Shown piece after piece: positions 49,559-56,951 of a stretch of 64,000 nucleotides of DNA (the first letter of the stretch is position 1; each line of letters starts with the position of its first letter). Both the position numbers and the translations under genes were made by a program. Source of the stretch: Rhodospirillales bacterium (GTDB lineage: Bacteria; Pseudomonadota; Alphaproteobacteria; Reyranellales; Reyranellaceae); NCBI GenBank assembly GCA_016699855.1, contig CP064988.1, positions 992,001 to 1,056,000 on the forward strand, written 5' to 3'. The notes under the pieces are model-generated. The model did no database searches. It was not told the DNA's origin and saw only the letters and a program-made list of their open reading frames with translations.

Positions 49559-50939
49559 GTGTCGCGGGCCTTGATCAACCCCGTCCATGTCGTCGGCGGC
49601 GGCCTCGCGGGCAGCGAGACCGCCTGGCAGCTGGCGCGCGCCGGCATTCCCGTCGTCATCCACGAGATGCGGCCCGCGCGCGGCACCGAGGCGCACCTCA
49701 CGGAGTCCCTGGCCGAGCTGGTCTGCTCCAACTCGTTCCGCTCCGACGATTCCGAGCACAACGCGGTCGGGCTGCTGCACGAGGAGATGCGGCGCGCCGG
49801 CTCGCTGATCCTGCGCGCCGCCGACACGCACAAGGTCCCGGCCGGCGCCGCTCTGGCGGTCGACCGGCACGGGTTCTCGGCCGCCGTCCAGGCCGCGCTC
49901 GAGGCCGAGCCGCTGGTCGAGATCCGCCGCGCCGAGATCGCCGGCCTGCCGCCGGCGGAATGGGACAGCGTCGTCGTGGCGACCGGTCCGCTGACCTCGC
50001 CGGCGCTGGCGGGCGCCATCCTCGGGCTCACCGGCGCCGACAACCTCGCCTTCTTCGACGCCATCGCGCCGATCGTCCACAAGGACAGCGATCGACTTCG
50101 GCGTCGCCTGGTTCCAGTCGCGCTACGACAAGCCCGGACCCGGCGGCACCGGCGCCGACTACATCAACTGCCCGCTCGACCGCGACCAGTACTTCGCCTT
50201 CATCGACGCGCTGATCACCGGCGAGAAGACGGAGTTCAAGCAGTGGGAGAAGGACACGCCGTACTTCGACGGCTGCCTGCCGATCGAGGTGATGGCGGAG
50301 CGCGGCCGCGAGACGCTGGCGCACGGACCGATGAAGCCGGTCGGGCTCACCGACCCCCGCACCGGGCGGCGCGCCTTCGCGGTGGTGCAGCTGCGCCAGG
50401 ACAACGCGCTGGGCACGCTCTACAACATCGTCGGCTTCCAGACCAAGCTGCGCCACGGCGAGCAGACGCGCATCTTCCGCATGATCCCCGGTCTCGAGAA
50501 GGCGGAGTTCGCCCGCCTCGGCGGCCTGCACCGCAACACCTTCCTCAACAGCCCGCGCCTGCTCGACGGCGCGCTGCGGCTAAAGGCCGATCCGCGTCTG
50601 CGCTTCGCCGGCCAGATCACCGGTTGCGAGGGCTACGTCGAGAGCGCGGCCATCGGCCTGCTGGCCGGCCGCTTCGCCGCCGCCGAGCGCCTCGGGCGAC
50701 CGGTCGTGGCGCCACCGCCGACGACGGCGTTCGGCGCCATCCTGCGCCACATCACCGGCGGCGCGGTGGCCGACACGTTCCAGCCGATGAACGTGAATTT
50801 CGGCCTGTTCCCCGATCTTCCGGCGGTGCCCGGCGCGAAGCGCCCGCTCCGCGGCAAGGAGAAAAAGCTGGCGCTGACGCGCCGCGCGCTGGCCGATCTC
50901 GACGCGTGGCTGACGCCGGCGCGGGCGGCGGCGGAGTAG
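49559..50939 (+). pseudogene. trmFO: trmFO, tRNA (uracil-5-)-methyltransferase (folate/FAD), interrupted by a 1-nt frameshift
   Basis: The product, about 459 residues, would make ribothymidine at tRNA position 54 using methylene-folate and FAD. It starts at GTG 49559 with GGGGA 8 nt upstream; HVVGGGLAGSETAW is the FAD motif and VCSNSFRSDDSEHNAVGLLH follows. The frame is open to HKDS (50078-50089) and then must shift: one extra base at about 50090 separates it from IDFGVAWFQSRYDKPGPGG in the next frame, which continues normally to the TAG at 50937-50939. Removing one base gives a full-length normal TrmFO. Either a recent mutation or a sequencing insertion. Confidence 0.9.
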
Positions 50940-50966
50940 CGGCGCTGCGGACGCGCGGAGGTCGCC

Positions 50967-51605
50967 ATGACGGATGAAGCGCCGGCGCCCCCGCCCAGCG
51001 ACGTGGCGTTCACGCCGTCGGTCAAGGCGGCGCAGGAGCGGCTGGGATCGCGCGCGCACCATCTGCGGCAGGAGCGCGACCGCCCGTGGGCGACCGGCGT
51101 CACGCCGAACCTCGCGGAGTTCCTGGCATTGGTCGACACGTTCTTCCTCGCCACCGCGACGGCCGCCGGCCAGCCCTACATCCAGCACCGCGGCGGGCCG
51201 CCCGGTTTCCTGAAGCCGCTCGACGGCCGCACGCTGGGCTTCGCCGATTTCCGCGGCAACCGCCAGTACGTCACGGTCGGCAACCTCGCGGAGAACGACC
51301 GCGTCCACATCTTCATCCCCCACCATGCGACGCGGCAGCGCATCAAGCTGTGGGGCGGCGCGCGCATCGTCGAGGACGATGCCGACCTGATGCGCCGCCT
51401 CGCCGTGCCGGGCTACGACGCCCGGATCGAGCGCGCGGTGCTGTTCACGGTCGAGGCGTGGGACGTGAACTGCCCGCAGCATATCGTCGCGCGCTACAGC
51501 GAGGCGGAGATCGCGCCGGCGGTCGACAAGCTCACCGCCCGCATCCGCGAGCTGGAGGCGGAGAACGCCGCCCTGCGCGCGGCGATGCGCGAACCGGCGC
51601 CGTAG
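50967..51605 (+). CDS. Pyridoxamine 5'-phosphate oxidase family flavin-binding protein
   Basis: A 212-residue split-barrel FMN-binding protein of the PNPOx-like superfamily: FFLATATAAGQPYIQHRGGPPGFL is the first strand pair and FADFRGNRQYVTVGNLAENDRV the cofactor region. The last 35 residues are heptad-like (VDKLTARIRELEAENAALRAA), probably a coiled coil for dimerisation. GGAGG precedes the ATG. It lies 27 bp after trmFO and converges on nrdJ. It could bind FMN, F420 or heme; substrate unknown. Confidence 0.83.
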   Translation: MTDEAPAPPPSDVAFTPSVKAAQERLGSRAHHLRQERDRPWATGVTPNLAEFLALVDTFFLATATAAGQPYIQHRGGPPGFLKPLDGRTLGFADFRGNRQYVTVGNLAENDRVHIFIPHHATRQRIKLWGGARIVEDDADLMRRLAVPGYDARIERAVLFTVEAWDVNCPQHIVARYSEAEIAPAVDKLTARIRELEAENAALRAAMREPAP

Positions 51606-51634
51606 CCGACGCCTTCACGGCCCGCCGCGCCGCG

Positions 51635-53972
51635 TCAGGCGCAGCGCGAGTGGCCGCAGTTGAGGCAGACGTCGCAGCCCTCGCGGTGGGTCAGCGCGGC
51701 GGCGCCGCATTGCGGGCACTGCGCGAAGCCGCGCGGCGCGGCGGCGCCTTCCGGGCCGGGCTCGCGCGCGGGGGCGCCGGCGACCAGCGCGATCTTGGCG
51801 TCGGCGGGATCGGCGGCGAGCGGCTTCTGGCCCGGCGACAGGAACCCGATCTCGACCATGTGGCGCTCGATCACCGCGCCGATCGCGGCCAGCAGGCTGG
51901 GCACGTAGCGGCCGTCCATCCACTGCCCGCCGCGCGGGTCGAACACCGCCTTCAGCTCCTCGACCACGAACGACACGTCGCCGCCCCGGCGGAACACGGC
52001 GGAGACCATGCGCGTCAGCGCCACGGTCCAGGCGTAGTGCTCCATGTTCTTGGAATTGATGAAGATCTCGAACGGCCGGCGGCGGCCGTCCTGCACGATG
52101 TCGTTGAGCGTGATGTAGATGGCGTGGTCGCTGCCCGGCCATTTGATCTTGTAGGTGCTGCCCGGCAGCTCCTGCGGCCGCTCCAGCGGCTGGGCGATGT
52201 AGACGACACCGTCGCGGCTCGCGGGCTTGACCGGGGGCGCGGGCGGCGATCCCGCGGACGGCGCCGCGACGGTCTGCAGCACCGCGCCGGTCACGGCGTT
52301 CGGCCGGTAGGTCGTGCAGCCCTTGCAGCCCGCGCGGTACGCCTCGGCGTAGACGTCCCTGAACGCCTCGAACGAGATCGTCTCCGGCAGGTTGATGGTC
52401 TTGGAGATCGAGCTGTCGATATGCTTCTGCGCCACCGCCTGCATCGCCAGATGGGCCTCCGGCGTCAGGCCCTGCGCGTCGACGAACGCCGCGGTGGGCA
52501 CCGCGTCGGCGCCGCGCAGGTGGCGGTAGAGGCGCAGCGCGTAGTCCTCGACCGTCTCCGTCGTCCTCGACCCGTCGGGCTGGATCACGGTGCGGGCGTG
52601 CGCGAAGGCGAACACCGGCTCGATGCCCGACGAGACGTTGTCGGCGACCAGCGAGATCGTCCCGGTGGGCGCGATCGAGTTCAGGAGCGCGTTGCGGATG
52701 CCGTAGCGGCCGATCGCCGTGCGCACGTCCTCGTCGAGACCGCGCACCGTGGCGCCGGCGAGGAAGCGCGCGCGGTCGAACAGCGGGAACGATCCCTTCT
52801 CGGCCGCGAGGTCGGTCGACGCGAGGTACGAAAGGCGCCGCAACGCCGCCAGCCATTCCCCGGTCAACCGCACCGCCTCGGGCGAGCCGTAGGCGACGCC
52901 GCACATGATCAGCGCGTCGGCCAGCCCGGTGACGCCGAGACCCATGCGGCGCTTGGCGCGCGCCTCCTCGCGCTGCGACTCCAGGGGAAAGCGCGACAGG
53001 TCGATGGCGTTGTCGAGCATGCGCACCGCGAGCGGCACGAGCTCCTCCAGCACCGCCATGTCGAGCGCGGCGTCCGGCGCGAACGGCCGCGCCACGAGCC
53101 GCGCCAGATTGATCGACCCCAGCAGGCAGGCGCCGTAGGGCGGCAGGGGCTGCTCGCCGCAAGGATTGGTGGCGCTGATGGTCTCGCAGTACGCGAGGTT
53201 GTTGGCGCGGTTGATCCGGTCGATGAAGATCACGCCCGGCTCGGCGACGTCGTAGGTCGCGCGCATGATCCGATCCCACAGCGCGCGCGCCTTGACCGTG
53301 CGGAACGTCCGTCCGCCGAAGCTCAGCGCCCAGTCGGCGTCGGCGTCGACCGCCGCCATGAAGGCGTCGGTCATCAGCACCGAGAGGTTGAAATTGCGCA
53401 GCCGGCCGGGCTCGCGCTTGGCGTCGACGAACGCCTCGATGTCGGGGTGGTCGCAGCGCAGCGTCGCCATCATGGCGCCGCGGCGGTGGCCCCGCGCTCA
53501 TGATCGTGCGGCACATCGCGTCCCACACGTCCATGAAGCTGAGCGGGCCCGAGGCGTCGGCGCCGACCCCGCGCACCGGCGCCCCGCGCGGCCGCAGGGT
53601 CGAGAAATCGTAGCCGATGCCGCCGCCCTGCTGCATGGTCAGCGCGGCCTCCTTGAGGCTCTCGAAGATGCCGCCCATGTCGTCGGGGATCGTCCCCATG
53701 ACGAAGCAGTTGAACAGCGTGACGTCGCGGCCACTGCCGGCGCCGGCCAGGATCCGGCCGGCGGGGATGAAGCGGAAGTCGCGCAGCGCGCCGTGGAACC
53801 GCTCCGCCCACAGCGCCGGGTCGCGCTCGCCAGTCGCCAGCGCCGTCGCGACGCGCCGCCACGTGTCGTCGACATCGTTGTCCACAGCGGCGCCGTCACC
53901 GGCCCGCAGGCGGTACTTCATGTCCCAGATCCGGGTCGCGATCGGGGCCGGGGTCAGAGGGCCGTCGCCCAT
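51635..53972 (-). pseudogene. nrdJ: nrdJ, adenosylcobalamin-dependent ribonucleotide reductase, interrupted by a 1-nt frameshift
   Basis: A class II reductase that makes deoxyribonucleotides with vitamin B12 as radical source. The N-terminal part (IWDMKYRLR, NCFVMGTIPDDMGGIFESLKE, GGGIGYDFSTLRPRG) reads to RTIMSAG near 53495; the rest, from RRGAMMATLRCDHPDIEAF to the C-terminal double CxxC (CPQCG, CDVCLNCGHSRC), lies in another frame. A run of four C at 53490-53493, where three would keep the frame, is the cause. The start at 53972 has GGAG upstream; 53984 and 54008 are alternatives. All sequence on both sides is well conserved, so a real defect would be very recent. Confidence 0.92.
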
Positions 53973-54056
53973 CGAACGCTCCATGGCGCGGAAACGCGCG
54001 ACCGGCATGAGTCCGGACGCTTCGTTTCGATGTATTCTAGGTTACGAGGGAGATTA

Positions 54057-54085
54057 AGCGTACGCCCATGAGGCGGCGTGGTCAA
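54057..54085 (-). promoter_or_regulatory. Candidate nrdJ promoter
   Basis: On the minus strand TTGACC (54085-54080), 17 nt, then TACGCT (54062-54057). The -35 matches the tRNA-Lys promoter exactly; the -10 is weak. Initiation would be near 54050, about 78 nt before the preferred nrdJ start. No NrdR box or cobalamin riboswitch could be recognised. Confidence 0.4.
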
Positions 54086-54123
54086 TAAAAGTTTCCCGTT
54101 TTGTTCTTTTGAGGGCGCGAATT

Positions 54124-54155
54124 ATCAACAGAGTGCGAAGTCGCAACTCGTTGAT
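54124..54155 (-). other. Long imperfect hairpin between plsC and nrdJ
   Basis: Over 32 nt the minus strand can fold as ATCAAC/GTTGAT, then GAGT/ACTC, then GCG/CGC around a 4-nt loop, with two single-base bulges: about 13 pairs. It begins 66 nt after the plsC stop and ends 39 nt before the candidate nrdJ -35. A terminator for plsC is possible but no T-run follows; a protein-binding site is the alternative. Confidence 0.45.
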
Positions 54156-54220
54156 GAACGGTCGTTTTCCAGAGGCGTCCCCAACGTTTCCCACATCGCG
54201 TCGCCGGCTACCGCGTCCCG

Positions 54221-54943
54221 CTACCGACGTGTCCCGGAACCCGCCGCGAGGCGGCGCGAGCCGGCCTCGATCCGCTCGCGCAGGGTCTCCATGAACGCCT
54301 CCCGGCGCAGCCCTGGCGGGATCGGCGGCAGGATTTCGACCTCGATCAAGCCCGGCTTCTTGAGGAAGGTGCGGCGGCCCCAGAACAGCCCGGAATTGAG
54401 CGCTACCGGCACGACCGGCAGCTTGAGCTGCGAATACAGCGCGGCGACGCCGGGCTGGTAGGGATGGTCGGCGCCGACCGCCGTCCGCGTTCCCTCGGGA
54501 AAGATGAGGATCCGCCGTCCGCCGTCGGCGGCGGCGCGCGCGTCTCGCAGGATGGCGCGCAGCGCCGCCGTCCCCGCCTTGCGGTCGATGCCGACGTTTC
54601 CGGCGCGCCACATCATCCAGCCGACGACGGGAATCAGGAACAGCTCGCGCTTGAGCACGATGGCGGCGTCTGGAAACACGACGTTGAACGCCAGCGTCTC
54701 CCAGGTCGACTGGTGCTTGGCGGCGACGATGTACGGGCCGTCCGGCAGCCGCCGCGCGCCGTGCACGACATGCCGCAGTCCGCAGGTCCAGCGCAGCAGC
54801 AGCAAGGTGCCCCGCACCCAGAGGCGCGCGTAGGCGCGCACGGCCGGCGCCGGCAGCAGCAGCACCGGCAGTCCGACGACGGCCAGCAGCGCCGACCACG
54901 CGTAGAAGCCGGCGTTGAAGAGGAGTGATCCGAGATGGTTCAT
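54221..54943 (-). CDS. plsC: 1-acyl-sn-glycerol-3-phosphate acyltransferase (PlsC family)
   Basis: A 240-residue membrane-associated acyltransferase that makes phosphatidic acid from lysophosphatidate. There is an N-terminal hydrophobic segment (about 8-32), the catalytic box KHQSTWET (His77 with Glu82 where E. coli has Asp) and the substrate-binding FPEGTR (148-153). It follows the gmhB-like gene by 39 bp on the same strand. Length is normal. Confidence 0.92.
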   Translation of the reverse strand: MNHLGSLLFNAGFYAWSALLAVVGLPVLLLPAPAVRAYARLWVRGTLLLLRWTCGLRHVVHGARRLPDGPYIVAAKHQSTWETLAFNVVFPDAAIVLKRELFLIPVVGWMMWRAGNVGIDRKAGTAALRAILRDARAAADGGRRILIFPEGTRTAVGADHPYQPGVAALYSQLKLPVVPVALNSGLFWGRRTFLKKPGLIEVEILPPIPPGLRREAFMETLRERIEAGSRRLAAGSGTRR

Positions 54944-54982
54944 GGCCGTCGCGATCCTAGAGCGCCGGCCGGCGCGCCGCCA

Positions 54983-55540
54983 TCACCCACCGGCGCCGCC
55001 GAGATAGGCCGCGACCGCGGCCGCGAGATCGGCGTGGACGGCGACCGGCAGCAAATCGGCCGGCACGCCGGCGGCCTGCGTGGCGGCACCTTTGCCGGTG
55101 CGCACCAGAACGCGCGGACAGCCCGCCGCCTTCGCCGCCTGGAGATCGCGCAGATCGTCGCCGATCATCGGCGTCTCGGCCGCCGACGCGCCGAACCGTC
55201 GTAACGCCTCGCGCAGCATGCCGGGGTTGGGTTTGCGGCGTTCGCCGGCGCGGTCCGGCGGGTCGACGCATTCGAACACGGCGTCGAGCCGCGCGCCGGC
55301 CTCGCGCGCCAGACGTTCGCGCATCTCGAGGTGGATGCGGTCGAGCATGTCCTGGCCGATCACGCCGCGCCCGACGATGGACTGGTTCGTGACGACGGCG
55401 ACGCGCACGCCGGCCTCGTTCAGCCGCGCGATCGCCGCGGCGGCGCCGGGGATGAGGATCAGCTCGCCCGGCGTCTTGACCGAGTCGGCCCGGTCGACGT
55501 TGATCGTGCCGTCCCGATCCAGAAGCACCAGACGGGCCAT
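54983..55540 (-). CDS. gmhB: D-glycero-beta-manno-heptose-1,7-bisphosphate 7-phosphatase-like HAD (GmhB/HisB-N)
   Basis: A 185-residue HAD-IIIA phosphatase. Motif I is LLDRDGTIN (Asp8, Asp10), motif II VVTNQSIVGRG, and KPNPGM then MIGDDLRDLQAAKAAG complete the active site. In E. coli GmhB a zinc is held by three Cys and a His before the KPxP; here that segment is ECVDPPDRAGERRKPNPGM with a single Cys, so the zinc loop is absent. Role in heptose supply for LPS is inferred from the family. It diverges from the zinc-ribbon gene over 74 bp. Confidence 0.87.
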   Translation of the reverse strand: MARLVLLDRDGTINVDRADSVKTPGELILIPGAAAAIARLNEAGVRVAVVTNQSIVGRGVIGQDMLDRIHLEMRERLAREAGARLDAVFECVDPPDRAGERRKPNPGMLREALRRFGASAAETPMIGDDLRDLQAAKAAGCPRVLVRTGKGAATQAAGVPADLLPVAVHADLAAAVAAYLGGAGG

Positions 55541-55614
55541 CCCCGCTCCGTTGTTGTATGGCCATTTCTGGTCATCTACATTCCGGCCAGCAATAAATCT
55601 GGTATCGTCGCCCG

Positions 55615-56379
55615 ATGCAAATCACCTGCCCGAACTGCTCGGCGCGCTACATGGTCGATCCGGCGGCGATCGGCGCCAACGGCCGCACGGTCCAGTGTTT
55701 CCGATGCGGCCACAAGTGGTTCGAGCGGCCGGCGAGCGCCAAGCCGGCCGACACCGAGGCGGGCGCGACGGCACCGGAACGTCCGGGAGCGCCGCACGCC
55801 GCCGAGAAGGCGGTTCCGGACGTCGTCATCCGCCCGGCGAATCCGGCCGAGGCGCCGTCCCTGCCGAGCGTCGCGGTAGAGGAGCGCGGAACGCCGGGTT
55901 GGCTCAAGATCGTGATCGGCGCGCTGGTCCTGCTCGCCCTGATCGGCGCCGCCGGCTACCTGCTGCGCAACCAACTCGGACCAACGGGCGGGCAGGCGCC
56001 GGGCGCCACGACGGGCAAGAGCGCGAAGACGCCGCCGGGCGGCGGCCCGTGCGCGGCGCCGGGCATCGTGGTCAAAGCCCCCGCCCAGCACGCCTCGATC
56101 GAGATCGTCGGCGCCAAGGCGACCGCGATGGCCGGTCCCGACGGCGGACAGACCACGGTGGTCGGCGGCGACATCCTCAACACCGGCGGCGCCGACGTGA
56201 TGATCTGCCGCCTGTGGTTCGTGTTCAAGGACGGCGCCGGCAAGCCGATCGCGGAGAAGAACTACGCTCTGGCCGAGGGGATCGTGGCGCCGGGCGGCCG
56301 CGCGCCGTTCGAGGTCAAGGTCTCCGACGCGCCGAACGGCACCGTGAGCTTCGACCTCGTGGTCGAGGCCGGCGGCTGA
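55615..56379 (+). CDS. MJ0042-type zinc-ribbon membrane protein
   Basis: A 254-residue protein with an N-terminal zinc ribbon (CPNCSARYMVDPAAIG...VQCFRCGHKW, residues 5-34), a Pro/Ala linker, one membrane helix at about 103-122 and a periplasmic beta domain (about 150-254: GGDILNTGGADVMICRLWFVF, APGGRAPFEVKV). This architecture (zinc finger inside, DUF3426-like domain outside) is common in alphaproteobacteria and its job is unknown. It is followed by hpt 14 bp later. Its outer domain resembles both halves of the secreted protein at 59706-60449. Confidence 0.85.
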   Translation: MQITCPNCSARYMVDPAAIGANGRTVQCFRCGHKWFERPASAKPADTEAGATAPERPGAPHAAEKAVPDVVIRPANPAEAPSLPSVAVEERGTPGWLKIVIGALVLLALIGAAGYLLRNQLGPTGGQAPGATTGKSAKTPPGGGPCAAPGIVVKAPAQHASIEIVGAKATAMAGPDGGQTTVVGGDILNTGGADVMICRLWFVFKDGAGKPIAEKNYALAEGIVAPGGRAPFEVKVSDAPNGTVSFDLVVEAGG

Positions 56380-56393
56380 TCCCAGCCGCGTCC

Positions 56394-56930
56394 ATGCCCG
56401 CGCCCGACGCGATCGCCGTCCGCATTCCCGCCGCCGAGATCGCCGCGCGCGTCGAGGCGCTGGCCGGCGAGGTCCGCGCCGCGCTGCCCGACGACACGCT
56501 GATCGTGCCGATCCTGACGGGCAGCTTCATCTTCGCGGCCGACCTGGGTGCGCGCGCGCTGGCGCGCGCCGGCGCCGACTGGCCGCTCGATTTCATGACC
56601 CTGTCGAGCTACGGCGCCGGCGTGGACTCGCGCGGCCATGTGTCGGTGGTGCGCGACCTGCGCGAGGACGTCGCGGGCCGCGCCGTGCTGATCGTCGAGG
56701 ACATCCTCGACACCGGCACCACTCTGGCCTTCGCGCGCGACCTGCTGGCGGCGCGCGGCGCGCGCGAGGTGCGGATCTGCGCGTTGCTGGACAAGCCGGC
56801 GCGCCGCCGCGTCGAGGTCGCGGCCGATTTCACGGGCTTCCAGATCGGCGACGAGTTCGTGGTCGGCTACGGCCTCGACCACGCCGGCCGCCACCGCGGT
56901 CTGCCGTATATCGGGGTCGTCGGGGGCTGA
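56394..56930 (+). CDS. hpt: Hypoxanthine phosphoribosyltransferase
   Basis: A 178-residue purine-salvage enzyme converting hypoxanthine or guanine plus PRPP to IMP or GMP. The PRPP loop VLIVEDILDTGTTL (98-111) and LTGSFIFAADL (41-51), DFMTLSSYGAG (67-77) and the C-terminal DEFVVGYGLDH are diagnostic. The ATG lies 14 nt after the zinc-ribbon gene, so the pair is probably one transcript. It converges with the TIGR02302-type gene. Confidence 0.94.
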   Translation: MPAPDAIAVRIPAAEIAARVEALAGEVRAALPDDTLIVPILTGSFIFAADLGARALARAGADWPLDFMTLSSYGAGVDSRGHVSVVRDLREDVAGRAVLIVEDILDTGTTLAFARDLLAARGAREVRICALLDKPARRRVEVAADFTGFQIGDEFVVGYGLDHAGRHRGLPYIGVVGG

Positions 56931-56951
56931 GAGCCGTCGCCGGCCGCCGTC

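Noticed and set aside
54009..54220. Cobalamin riboswitch upstream of nrdJ
   Set aside because: The region is too short and lacks the conserved B12-box-like sequence; only a simple hairpin is present.
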